A stretch of DNA of 64,000 bases from positions 14,984,723 to 15,048,722 of the forward strand of contig NC_134282.1 in NCBI RefSeq assembly GCF_949628215.1, given 5' to 3'. The position numbers and the translations under genes were made by a program. Positions 39,715 through 52,002 of this stretch are shown in pieces. Source of the DNA: Phalacrocorax aristotelis (lineage: Eukaryota > Chordata > Aves > Suliformes > Phalacrocoracidae). Position 1 is the stretch's first letter; each line of letters starts with the position of its first letter. Below the pieces are notes generated by a model. It saw only the letters and a list, made by a program, of their open reading frames with translations, searched no databases and was not told the origin of the DNA.

Positions 39715-40010
39715 AATGGCACTCACATGTGCTGGTGAATCATTAAGCCCAGGAGAAATGGTTCTCCGGGAGTAATTGTCTTCCCGCTGCACAATAATGT
39801 CTAGTAATAGTACTGACAGCCTTCGCCTTTGGGAGGCTTATAGTGTCAGAATTAGAAAATGGGTATTCATGCTCCTCCTGACCCTGTGCAGACTTCAACC
39901 TCTCTGGATAGCCGATTTTATCCCAATAAATAATTGGCTTGCTTAGAGATATTATAAATACACTGATAAGTAAGCATAAATGACAGGGCTATTATTCTGC
40001 AGGGTTATGT
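39715..40010. promoter_or_regulatory. Enhancer-like AT-rich segment
   Basis: Dense in homeodomain-type words (GGATTAATGG, GTAATTGTC, AATAATTGGC, AATCATTAAG, CAATAAATAA) with almost no simple repeat, set between GC-richer flanks. This is the style of an amniote conserved element; not provable from a single sequence. Confidence 0.3.
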
Positions 40011-43000
40011 TGACATTACAAACCAATGCTGAAGCTGGAGAAGTGGTGCTGGGGTCACTGGGCTCTCAGGCAGGATGTTGGTGGTGCCCATCGCAGAGGT
40101 TTACCCTGAGATATTTCGTATTGCTTCTGGATGTGTTTCCATTACAGCATTTCCAAGCTAGTTTTAGTACAAACAAAATAAAATAATGTTTTACACAAAA
40201 GACAGCTCCCACAGTTTACAACTGTTGCAAGCGTCTTTAAGCCTTTAAGTACTAAGGGGTATTATCAGCATTTCTGAAGGCTGGGAACAGTCTTGGAGGC
40301 TGCGGAAGCCTTGGTGATGGTGGCATGAGTCTGAGCAGGGAGCTTGGGAGAGCCAGCTGAGCATGAGGCGCCCAGCCCTGCTGGGCTCTGGCCTGGGGAG
40401 GAGGCTCGCAGCAGGGTGATGGGCAGAGGAGAGCCAGGGAGGGTTACAAAGCAGAGAATGGGGTGGCATGTGGAGTCCTGCGTGGTCACTGTCCCCTGCA
40501 GAGCTGGAAGGCGCTGCAAACACTGTGGGGGCCAGACACAGCGGTACCTGAGCAAAACGCGAGGGAGAGCCCCACCAGCGCAGCTGGTCTGTGGGACCAC
40601 CAGCACCCATCCCACTCGGTGCTCAAACACGTGGCTGGCTGGGCGCTTGGCTTAGGAGCCTGGGGAGCAGAGGACACGTCTGAGAGCAGTCCCCCACTGT
40701 GTGCTGGGGGACAGAGCTGCAGGTCCCTGCCGTGGTGCAGCACCATGCTCTCCTCAAACATAGCACACCAAATAAAAGGCAGTGGCACGTATCACACATA
40801 TAACACATTTCCTCTCTAAAGTCCTTTATGACTGTAGCCCAGCCAGGCTTCCCCTCACCTTCCAGATGTTACATGACCTCCGGGGCAACTCTGCATACCA
40901 GAACTGCTGCTCCTGTCCCCAGCTGCACGAGACAATGCTTGCAGAGAGAGCCGAGGTCCCGTGCTGGCCCAAGACACAAGGAAGGGTTTGCCTACCCAAG
41001 TGCTTGTCTGCGTCCCCCAGCTGTAACACTCTGCTTAATTAAAAACCTGCTTCTGCCTGCAAACCCAGCATGGCAGGAACTGCTGGTGGAGGGGAGCGAG
41101 TTTGGCAGGTCTCTGCACTCCTTGGGAGAGGCGAGCCGCTCTGCCTGCCTTGGGGCCAGGAGAGGGATGCACGGCAGGCACCAAGCCCAGGCCCCTGGGA
41201 GCAGATGCTCCAGGGGTCTCTGGGAAGCCCAGCCTCCCTGCCACCCACCTCAGGGGTCTCTTTTCCCCAAAAAGAGGAAAGGTCTTCAAAATAACAACTG
41301 GGACTCTTACTTGCTCCCCCTGAGCCTGCTCAAGACACACCCAAAATTCTCTCCACAAGTACAAGGGCTGCAGATCTGCTTCCTTGGGGCCAGGAGGCTG
41401 TCGCTGCCAGCTAACAGCTTCAGCCCCGAGAGCCTGGAGCTGCGAGGAGAGAAAAGCCACCAAACCTTCTGTGACTCACACCGAAACCATGAGTTGTCTA
41501 CATTTCCAGCCAGGGCTGTAATCAGGCTGGGAAGGGGCTGATCCCAAAAGGGTGGGAGGGTGACAAGGATTGGGCTATCAGAGGAGTCACAGCACAAGCT
41601 AGGTGACCCGCAGCTCATCCCCAAGTGTGCAGACCCCCAGACTGAGGAAGCATTTCCAGGCATCCATGACTGCATTTCCCGCTGGCTGCTGCTGCAGAGG
41701 CTTCTGTAGGTTATGCCACGAACAGCACTCATACCACCTCCAAAATTAGGTCTTTTAAGGAATGTGATGTTTTGAAAATTCTGCCATGGGGGTGTGATGC
41801 ACACTGGTGCCGTTACAGCTTAAGACACATCCACTGCCTGGTTACCAGCTGGCTAAAAATCCAGCCCTGCCCCTTTGCTGCCTTTGCTTACAGAAATTCT
41901 CCAACACAGTTGCAATCGCTTTGAGAACAGTGTTATTAGCTCAAAATCTCCTGTCTGCCCACTGCTTGCCGCTGCAGCGCTACAGGAGCTCCTGTGAGCT
42001 TTCCCAGCGCACTCAGGATCAAAGCCGCCAGCTCAGCTCAAAGCACTTCTGAGAGTGGATCTTAAAGAGCGTTTCAGCCGAGTCCTAAAAAAAGCTCATC
42101 TGCTTTCATCCTTCCTGCAGTCTAACAGATGTCTACAAGCCCCTGGGTAATTCCTCGCGGATTCCCTTTCTCTCTGCTGTATCAAACCAGGATGAATCCT
42201 GTCGAAAAGCACATTTCAAAGATCTCAGCGATCTTGGCAGTCCCTTCTCCACTGGCTGGGAGGGAGGCAGCGCCGGAGCATGTTTTCCAGGAGCAGGAGC
42301 TCAGCCTGGCGGGCATCCCCCAGAGGTGCCAAGCGCAAGGGCTGTATCGCATGTCCTGCCTCCTCAGAGCCTCGGCTATCAGCTGGGCTGGGAATTCAAG
42401 CACATTTTTTCCATCTCTGAAATGGAGTTAGCATGCCTAGATTTTTTTCTAAAGAATTATAGAAGAGGGGTAACAGCAGTCAGAAGATGCAGTCCTCCAG
42501 GGCACCAGCATTTTCGTGGAATGGGAAAGAAAAATGCCCAGTGTTATTCTCAGATACCAGGACATCTGACCCGCTTCTGCTTCCCTGGTGTGATCCCTGC
42601 ACATGCCAGGCGCACAGCACCACTGAGCCCAGCCTAGGAATACCTAAGGCCCCGTTTACTCACATGTAACAGCATTAGCAGCAAATCCTCCTTCCTCAGG
42701 GCAACACAAGTGGCTCTGGAATGGGTTATTGTTAGGGAACGGAGCTGGGAGAGCATCACACCCCAGACATCAGCACACGAGGCTTTCTGCCCAGCACAGC
42801 TCAACAGTGGCCACATCTAGAGCAAACCCCCAAAAATGCATGTTGTTGGTGTTCCACTCTTCACTCTGAGTGATTTCCGGAGGATTTCGGCTTGGGTTTC
42901 AGTTACGGTGCGAACCAGAGCACGACTGCAGCGGGTCAGAAAGTCACAAAAGCATCCGCGCACAGGATCCTGCTACAAGTGGGGGACCAGGGGTGGAGAT

Positions 43001-46000
43001 GGATGGTGCAGGGTCCGGCTGCAGCAACCAGGGCCACAAAGAGCCTTTCAGGGTGGCAGGCAGCGGCTGGGGCTCAGCCCAGTGGTGTGGTACCAGCCCG
43101 TGCATGGCCGGCAGCACCGGCTCGCAGCTCGGCTCTGTCTGTACTTTGTGCCTGTGGCTGAATTGTCTCTGGCATTGTGTCACCCTTTGTTCTCATCTGC
43201 CAGGGCTGAAAGGGACCTTTTCAGGGCTTGGGGACAGTTGCTTACCTCTACCCAGAGCTCAGGACACCCCGTGCTTGTGGCACCCGGCTGGGCCACAGCA
43301 CCACCACCTGTCGCATCTGTGGGGGGACTGCAGGGCACAGCACAACTGTAAGGCACCGTGTACTGGCGCTCCAGCGGGTGCCTGGGCTTGCAGACAAGCT
43401 AAAACACTCCTTGGACTGCACAGGGGAGGGGGCTGAGCAATGGCTTAACACTTAGAACCAAGGAGCCTGGGTACCTGCCTACCTCATTCCCACAGTCTCC
43501 TCCACACAGGAGTGCCAAATGGATGCACAAGAGGGGCTTTGCTGCACGCTTATCCCAGGAGCTGGGGATGCCCTGCCAGCTCCCCTCCGCATGCAGACAG
43601 CAGGTGTCCAGAAGGAGCCCAGGGTTTCAATCCAGGGCCAGAACCTTGGGGACAGCCCGTCCTCCCACCCACCACCCCACGGCCTGCCTGTGGCAGCCAG
43701 GGTAGGAGACAGCTGGAGGTCGTGCGGCAAATCTGTTCATGTCACCGTGCTGCGTTGTTTTCGGCAGCAGCTTTAAGCCAAGTGACTTCTGGCAGTGCCG
43801 TGGTGGGAGGCTCTGGCATCAGCGCGGCATGGGCCCAAAGCTTCCCAGGGCTGCTCCAGCCAGGGGGAAACACTGCAAGTGGGAAAGCTGTTCTCAGGGT
43901 GAGCCTGCTCTTTGCCACCACTGGCTGGGCTGCAGGCAGGGATGCCTCGGATTTCCAAACCCCTTGGGAGCACACAGCAACTCACTGTTCAGCCACACAC
44001 AGTCACACCCATCCTGTGGCAGGCTGCCCTGTGCCCCTGTAGCTCCCCAAGATGCCACACTATCCCCTGTGGCACCCCTGCCACATCCCTGTGTGTCTGT
44101 CTCACCCCACAGCATCCATGTGCCGTGCTGCCCCCACGGTACACCTACCCACGCCTCCCATTGGCACCATGGTCCTGGCCCAGCTGAGTCTGCAAGGGAA
44201 ACTTGCTTTAAGGAACAACAGGGAAAAAGAGTCTACCAACCTCTTGAGGTGCTCTCGATGTCCCTGCCAACAGCTCACCAACCCCAGTGCAGCGGCTACC
44301 AGCTCTGGCTGTGGGTCTATCCCCACCTTTTGGTGCAGATCGCTTGGAGAGCTCAGCCAGGGATGGTCACTGTCCCCCAGGCACAGAAACGATTTTGGAT
44401 GGAAAACTACAGCTGAGCAAAATCTTTCAAAAGACGCCATGCACTTGCCTGTGCATTTCTGTCTCCTCTTCAGCAACAAAATGCAGACTGCGCACCCCCA
44501 GAGTCACGGGGTGCAACAAAACACAGGGGTGTCACTGCTTCTGCTGCCGCAGTCACCCCTTGGGCCACTGAGTCCCCAGCCCTGAACACATCACCCTGCA
44601 CAGAGAAGCTGACCTGTACCTGCCAGGGCTTCCCACGCACCAGTTACCCGCTGTGCTGGTGAGCCCCTCAATGCAGAGCGATGGCAGCCTGGCCTGACAC
44701 AAAGCCACACGCGCTGTGACAAGGACACAGTTGCTGCTGAGAGGAGCCTGGGAGCCGCTCGCCACCCCCCTGGGGACATGTGCCCCTCCAAGCCCCTCGC
44801 CAATCAGTGCCAGAGCACAGCTGGAAGTGTATTGATCCAGCTGAGCAATTAACCTAAGGGGTCTCCCAGGAGCTGAGAAACAAAGGAAGGGTTCAGAAGG
44901 AAGCAAGGGATGAGGAGGAGGAAGGGTTGTGTCCCTGGGGGAAGCTGCCCAAGCAGCAGCAGTACAAGCAGGGCTGGGCTGGGCTGTGCCGGTGGTTTGG
45001 CCCCCTCTCTCCTGCAGAGAGCCCTGCTTTCCAGGCACACCGGTCATGTTGCTAGTGAGAAGCATTGCTCCACTGCGGGTGAGCTGGAAGAATAGCGTGT
45101 TGCTTCATGCTGCGGGATTCTATGCTACAGAAAACTCATAAGTGACACATGGCCCACACGGTCAGCGAAGGGAATGCAAATCCCTGTCTCCATGGGGTGG
45201 AGGGTGATTCCCTCATCTGCAAAGGTCTCTATAAAATGTGGCTAATTCCCACGGAGCAGGCTGAGAGAGGCAGGGAGCAGAGTGGCATCCAGAGGATCTT
45301 CGGTAAAAGTGCTGGTGAGCCAGTGGAAAGCAACTCCCTCTGCTCCTGCTGATCCAGCACCCTCTGCTGAGGGTGTTGACGGGTTGCAGGAGACAGCAGG
45401 GACCTCTCAGCAGCAAGAAGCAGCAGCACCACCAAAAAGCAGAACAAGGAAGGAGGGGGTGACCTCCCAGTTCTACCAGGATTATTCCCAGGTGCAGCAG
45501 GCTGATGGAGAGCCCTATCAGGGCTGCCAGGAGCATTCCCACTAGGGCAGATCCATCTCTCACCCCTGCGTGCTGCTCTTCCTCTGAGCAGCAGCATGGG
45601 CCATGCGTGGGCAGGGGGTAATCCAGCTGGGATTGACCAGCATCCTATAGGACCAGTGGAACAGAGATGGACAGCCCCTGACAGGGCTAAAATGGGATTC
45701 TCGGCCATGGCCAGGTGGGGGATCCCAGGTGGGGCTGGTCAGGTCCTGATAATCCATCAGGGAGTAAGATCTTTCTCAGTGTTTTTAAATTCATTGTAGA
45801 TCCAGAGATGACACATCAATGACAATAATCCAAAGCTTCTGTTGAACCAAGCTTTGTAATTTTTCCTGGTCTCTCCTTCAGACCAGTTATACTTTCAGTC
45901 TCATGACAACAAATACCCCAATTTCACCATGCTGTGGCTTGGATCCTGATAAGGTTTCTGCAACACCTCCAGGATCTTATGACAGGGAAAGTAGCGAATA

Positions 46001-49000
46001 CTTGCCCTGTGTTCATAGGTACAACAGAAACCTGCTGCTTTCTGCACTAGCAATGCCTAGCCCTGGGTGGGCTGGCTCCGATGCGCCGGCAGCATTCAGT
46101 CTCCTGAAAAACTGGCTGGAGGTCTCTGTGGCAACATGTTATCTCACATGATTTATGGTCCATCCTGCTCCAGGCGAAGTCAGAAATACCACTGCAGTGA
46201 TTGCTCCGGATATTACCGCATTTTTTATGCTACTCTTCTGACATTCACAGCCAAGGGAGAAATGAGGATGAGAACATCTACACTTTCACCCCCAGCTCTG
46301 GCAAGGAGCTTTCCAGGGGCTTGGTGTGGGGGTATTTGAGGAGGGGAAGCGCAGGCTCCTATTACTTCCTAACCTGCAATTCCAGCTGGAAAACAAGGTA
46401 AAGTAAGATAAAGTAAGGTAGTGCTCAAGGATGAATACCTGTGCAAGCCCAGGAGGGGAATTTTAGTCTTCTGTGTCCTCTTTTCCCTTGGGAAAGGCAT
46501 GACCCCTCATCAGTGCCCGGCTCCATATGCTGGTGGACAGGTAAGCAGTGAGGGGAGCAAATACCCCAGGGACCAGCATGTTGAAGCTTGTCAGAAATGC
46601 AAATGAAGGACGGGCCGAAGTCCCCGCCAAAGGCTGCACGTGTCTGGGGTGGCGGGCAGTGAGGCCGCGGTTCCCAGGGCACAGCTCCTCGGCCCTGTAG
46701 TCTGATCCCAACCAGTTTGCAGGAGGGACAACCCACTTGCTGCATGGCTGTGAAACAGGAGCGGCCCACCTCCAGAGAGCTCTGCTTCCCCAGAACTCAT
46801 GCAGTGGGTGAGGACAGCTCTCCCAAGCTTTTCTGCTAAAGGCGTTCCATATCAATCAAAAAACTACGTGACCTTGTGCTAGGGAACAGAGGGGAGAGGA
46901 TGACTGGAGGAGCCTGCAGCCAGGTCCAGTCCCTCTTCCAGGTCATTACGGTGGTAGAGTCCCAGAAGGACAGAAAGACTCATTTCTGATCGGGAACAGA
47001 TGCTGACAACAAAGCATCTTCAAATAACCACACGCAGTAGCAAACAAAACACGGTGTTAGCAAAAATTATTTTAAGATAGCAACCTACATCTTAGCCAGA
47101 CTCCTCGCCCCTAGGCTTCCCGCAGACCGCAGTGTGAGCTGCCTTCTGGCTATGGGAGCAGAGCTGTCTGATTTCTGATTTTCCAGGCAGTCCTGAAGTC
47201 CTGGGGCCTTTTGGAAGGTAGAAGGTGGGAGGCAACTACCTCTGCTTGTCCCTCACTGGTTGCAGGGGAGCCGCAGAACAGCAGCTGTGCCACTGTGTGT
47301 CTCTCTGCACGGCCGTGGGTGGAAGTCCCCGTAACATAGGCCAAGCTGGGACACCTGTGTTTGCCATTGCCACCCTCGCCACTGTGCTGGCAGGGGGTGA
47401 TGGTGTGGCTGCTCTAGGCAGTCAGTCTGTCCAGCTGACGGAGTGTGCGCTACCCCAGCTGACCGCCAAAATTAGGCCACATTCACAGCATCCCTTTCAC
47501 CCGCTGCCCGGTGAGGCTGTGATGTTGCCCAGGTGACAGGTGGTGACAGTCAGTCAGTGTTACTGTCATCCGTGTGATGGGCACACGGGCTGCTCCTGTC
47601 CCTCGCATCTGCCCCTTGCACTCATTCATGGTGAGGATGAACCCCTCCCTCGTGAGGCGCTGCTGCCGCCTGCCATGCGCTGCTGCGGCAGCACCAGGCT
47701 GGCGCTTCATGTCGCATGGGGAAGCACCGGTGTAAGTCTGCAGCCCCTGAAGGCTGCAAGGCGAGCCCTTCATCTCTGTTGGGAAAGGGGGAAGAGAAAC
47801 CAATGCTGTGTTCCTGAGCAGCATCTCCCCATGGAGGTGTCACCAGACCCTCTGGGAGTTATGTGTGTGATTCCCTTCTTGTTTGCTGGAAAGGTATTCT
47901 CTTTTCAAAGCCATAGTTCCTGAAGTGCCGGCAGCTGCACATACGCTTCAGAGCAAGGCCCCTTGGCTTCAGCCCAGTCTCAGCACAGACAAGGGTTTGA
48001 CTTTGTGGCTCAGCAACTGAGCTACTCATATATTTAATTCAGTATCTATTTAATTGTTATATTTAATTCAACTGGAGCAGGTACCCTGCACTCAGCGGTT
48101 TAACACTGCCTGAACTGAAGTGGTCCCTTCATCTTTTCTGCATCCAGCGCAGCCCCGTTTCTGAACTGCCAGCCTGGGACCACATCTCAGCCAGACTCGC
48201 AGGCTGAGATGTCTACCCTGGGGGGGAGCCTCTGCTGGGGCGCAGGAGCTGAGGCATGGGCATGGGACCAGCTCTCCTAAAGCTGTGTGACTTCCTGGCT
48301 GCGAGATGATTTTCTGTTTTACTGGGAAATCCCTGCACTTTCATCCAGACAATGTGGCATTAAAGGCTCACTAACTGCTGTTCTCAAAAGCAGCATTCAC
48401 CACCCTCATCCCTAGGAGGAAAGAGTTCTGAAGTGGGTAGACTTCATTAAGGCTCAGAACAAGATGTAACAGCTGTAGTTAAAATTACCCCATCTCTGCT
48501 GCCTCCCACCACACCGGGGAAAATTATTTTTAACTCCAGGTTGCCCAAGGGATGCTGCATGGTGAGATCTGTTGCATCATTGCCAATGGTCTTTGCTCGG
48601 CAAGAAATTTGGGAAGAGCGAGCCCTCCCTCCAGCCATCTGGGATCAGACTAGAGCCCAGGGTGGGCACTGCCGCAAACTGACCCCTCCAGGCTCCCCAG
48701 CTCCTTCTGAGGGGACAGAAGCTCCCACTGAGACAGTTCTGGGAGCGCAGAGGACCAGACGCCCAGCCGAGTCCTCTTTTGCAATGCTTTTGTTCTTTTT
48801 AATGTTCTAATAAACATAGTGGGCTGAAGCTATTCCAGGAGCCATGGTGGCACGTTGCAGGCTGGACATGGAATGCACTGAGTCGCAAGGACGGTAATGC
48901 AAAACCAGAGGGGATTAGCTTTTAATGCGCTTCTCAGGACAAACCCTGAAATTGTGGGATTGCCAAGATCCCATCAGGAAAACTAGCCAGCTTGCTGCCT

Positions 49001-50424
49001 TCCTGACCACGTATCAGCCACCAAACTCTCCCAGTGTCAGGAAAAGTCACACAGAAACCTAGGAACAGCCATGATGCACAGGAGCATCCTAGCCATTGCC
49101 TCCTCATCGTATTTGGCCACAGGGTCTCCTGTGAATCGCGCTGCAGGGCAGCAGTACCGTCACATCTCCTCCGGCCCCTGAGCAGCGGCACGGCTTCGGA
49201 GCTCTCTGTGAGTACCTCATGTGAAAGGGTTCAGAAGCTTCCAGGAGAGACGTTGTACAGACATGAGCACTGTTTGGCTTTATCTTTCTGGCTGGGAATG
49301 AACATGGTACTATTAAATGTCTGCTAATTTGCTCTCAGGGGTCTCTGAGCTAAACTGAGAGAACTCAGCTGCGCACCCAGTCTTTTCCATATCTAACTTG
49401 TCATCTGTATCAGAACCCAGCAACACGTGTAATATTGGGACCTTGCACCCCAAACGGAATGACATGATTTTTTGGTGTTACTTGGCATCTTGGGGCTAAA
49501 GACTGCAAGGACTTCTCTTGTAAAAGCTTTTCTCCTTCTGCTGCGTCATCTGCAGCAAACATTGTTAGCCAGGTGTTTTGCTCTGTGTTGCAAGTTGGTC
49601 CCTGTGACTGCTGGGTCTCTTGTGGTTCATACTCTTATGTTTTGTCCTAGAGAGAAGTCTGCTTATAGGAAAATGCACCACAAGATGCAGCTACCACAAG
49701 ACACTAGGACTCTGGAGAAGATCACAAAGCCAGCAAGTCTCTCCCAGGGTTTTATTTCGGGTCTCTCAGTGACCGGCTGTGTGCCCACCCTGCTGAATCA
49801 CTGCCACTCCCCTCCCCTCTTCAGAGCTCAGTTTCTCTTCCCACTCCCTGGGAATAATCCATAATAATCTCTTGTAATCTGTTGGAGCCCGGTACAGATG
49901 CAGGTTTAAGAACTGTGAATACAAAGAGTCCAGGGGTTAGGCATATTTGTCATGAGATGCAGGATACACCTGGTACTCCTGCAGAAGTCTTGCAGTACCC
50001 AACATGGACATGCAAGACCCAAGGCTGCAAAGCAGCCTCCGAATGCAGTGTATATGCACAACAGGCATGAACCTCACCAAATTAAAAAAACACGACTAAT
50101 GGATGTGAGCTTTTTTCACCTTAAATATTGGAAAACAAAGACAGAGAGCCTCTGGATTTTGTTACCATTCATGTATACATTTATTAAGCCAAAGGAGCTT
50201 GATCATGTCACGGTATGTTACTAGAGCATGTGAGATCCCTTCTCTTTAACTTTACTAACAATGGTATTTTAATTACTTGTTTGGTTTTTGCCTTTCAAGC
50301 TTAAAAAAAATTTAACTCTTTCCGCATTGTCCCATGAAAGGATCTTTTATGGTTTTTTCCTTTTCTTTTCCTACAGTACAAAAAATGTTTCTCAGACATG
50401 TAAACAACCATCGTGGAAATGAAA
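40011..50424. other. GC-richer intergenic block downstream of BDH1
   Basis: Between about 40.3 and 47.9 kb the sequence is visibly richer in G and C, with few CpG clusters. Open frames overlap on all strands (up to 237 codons at 40828-41541), as expected when stop codons are scarce. None shows a family motif, and no CpG island or exon is evident. After 48 kb it returns gradually to mixed composition. Confidence 0.5.
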
Positions 50425-50441
50425 CTGCTCTTAAAGTTAAC

Positions 50442-50447
50442 TTTATT
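50442..50447 (-). promoter_or_regulatory. BDH1: Candidate BDH1 polyadenylation signal (AATAAA)
   Basis: AATAAA on the minus strand is followed, 25-55 nt downstream, by a G/T-rich stretch (GATGGTTGTTT). It overlaps a perfect 14-bp palindrome at 50432-50445 (TAAAGTTAACTTTA). No AATAAA or ATTAAA occurs between it and the stop codon; a weaker TATAAA lies near 50.47 kb. Confidence 0.5.
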
Positions 50448-50517
50448 GTTATGGACGTTCTGTTAGATTTATATCAATGTTAGATGTATTTCAGCTCAGT
50501 GACTCCTTCAATGAAAG

Positions 50518-50622
50518 CTATTACTGTTATCATCACCTGCTCTGCAACAGTGCCTAGAGGCCCTGGACAGGGTTAAGGCCCTTCTGTGTGAGGTGCTGTG
50601 CAAATACTTTGGTGTAACTCCG
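50518..50622 (+). repeat. Ancient amniote MIR/LINE-tail-like repeat relic
   Basis: The order of short blocks (ATTACTGTTATCATCA, AGTGCCTAGAGGCCC, GTGCTGTGCAAATAC) follows the pattern of an old interspersed repeat common in reptiles and birds, with the phrase type GTGCTAGGCGCTGTACAAACA. It is heavily diverged and lies inside the probable BDH1 3' UTR. Identification is by remembered pattern only. Confidence 0.4.
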
Positions 50623-51532
50623 AGGTTCCTGGTAAGAACGCCATTCATTGGTGTGACTATAACCCTCTCTGCTTCCCTCTGCTCAGTGGTGACCCTCAGA
50701 TTATAGGAGCTGGAATGAAACTGTTCTCCAAACTAAGTCTGGAGCTCAAGTGCAATTACTCCTGAAGAGAAAAGAAATGGTAGTATGGGCCAATCCTGAT
50801 GCCTGCAGTCCTGTGCATAAAGCTGCTCACACTCATGGGAATGCTCATATGAGTAAGAAACTCCTGTGGGAAAGGTCTGCAGGATTGAGTCCCTAAATTG
50901 TTGAACTCCTTTGCAAGAAAGCACGCAAGAAAAACAGACTGGTTCCTTTTCTCTAAGGTTTCATCAGTATAATTCTAAGAGAGAAAGGGACAGGGTCAGT
51001 TGCTCAGTTTCAGCACCTCGAGCATTTTGAGTTCTGATCCCCAAATTAAAGAAGCCTCTGCTCTGCCTTGGGCTACTGTGACCAGGCCTGTTGGACACCC
51101 TTTGTCATGAGGAGGCAGTGGTTTGCCATTACAGCACGGAGGTCCTGTTTTATGGTGTGAAGGCTGCATCCTAGGCAGGAATTGTGAAGATTGTGTTCAG
51201 CCATCAGCAGAAATAATTCTGAAAACACTTCAGAGCAATTGCAGTTTAAATAATGATTTTAACTTGACTTTTGAGGTGAAAGAAAAAAGATTAAATGAAA
51301 TAAATAGCCAAGAATCAATGTCCCTGCACAAACATAATGTATTCCTGCCTATGAAGTATTCTTGCAAATTACTGCCCTTTAGGTTATGTCAGATGTTTAA
51401 ATGAACCCCTTAGAGCTAAAATACAGTACTCTGAAATGAGGTTAGAAAAATTTAAAAACAACTAATGGGAAGTGTGTACAATGCTCTCTTTAAAACAAAT
51501 TTCCCACCTGGTTACCCTAGGAGCGTGAGGCC

Positions 51533-52002
51533 TCAGTAGACATAGAGCCGATCCGAAATGGCAGCAGGCATGTGCGTCATGATCTGCATGCGCAGCCACC
51601 AGTAGTAATCCATGGGGTGGTAGCGGGTGTAGGGGGTCGTGGAGGTGAGCGCATGGGCGACACTTTCGATGACTGGTGAGGTGTCTGTTGAGCCGCTGTT
51701 GCAGTACGTCTCCATCTTGCTGACCTGCTCATCGAAGTACTTCCTGCCATAGTCTTTGCGCACTATCTCGGGGAGCTCATCCCACATTTTGTCAGCTATG
51801 GCTTTGATTCGCTCGGGGCTGTACAGGTTGGTGGCAGCTATGAAGTTGCCAGGCTCCACAATGCTGACCATTACTCCCTGGGGCTGCATTTCGTACCGCA
51901 GGCAGTCGGAGAAGGCTTCCACGCCAAACTTCGTGATGCAGTAGGGTGACCGGGCAGGACTACCCATCCGACCCATCATGCTACTGATGTTCACCACACG
52001 AC
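51533..52002 (-). CDS. BDH1: BDH1 terminal coding exon: active site and C-terminal lipid-dependent domain
   Basis: This exon of 470 nt has two bases finishing a Gly codon, 155 codons and a TGA stop at 51533-51535. The catalytic Ser of NISS is at 51980-51982, and Tyr (51941-51943) and Lys (51929-51931) form the YCITK motif, 13 residues after the Ser, the usual SDR spacing. [13 protein letters not shown] and [16 protein letters not shown] follow as in BDH1. The last 40 residues contain the aromatic segment [12 protein letters not shown], characteristic of the BDH1 C-terminal region linked to phosphatidylcholine activation in mammals. The acceptor is CTGCCTAG at 52003-52010; the open frame upstream to about 52.1 kb is intron. 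Confidence 0.97.

Larger units (their letters stand above)
50425..51532 (-). other. BDH1: Probable BDH1 3' untranslated region
   Basis: From the stop codon the first canonical AATAAA on the minus strand is at 50442-50447, giving a 3' UTR of about 1.1 kb. This is inferred from signals only. The segment is AT-rich and appears to contain an old repeat-like stretch near 50.52-50.62 kb. Confidence 0.5.

Noticed and set aside
40828..41541. Longest open frame in the window, 237 codons on the plus strand
   Set aside because: No family motif, Pro/Ser/Cys-rich composition and overlapping open frames in other phases of a GC-rich stretch; expected by chance.
43739..44416. 225-codon plus-strand open frame and overlapping 170-190 codon frames at 42.8-45.1 kb
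   Set aside because: Several frames are open at once on both strands, none with recognisable domains, splice context or conserved composition.
46397..46420. Short AAGTAAG(G/A)TA-type repeat
   Set aside because: About two units only; too short to be meaningful.
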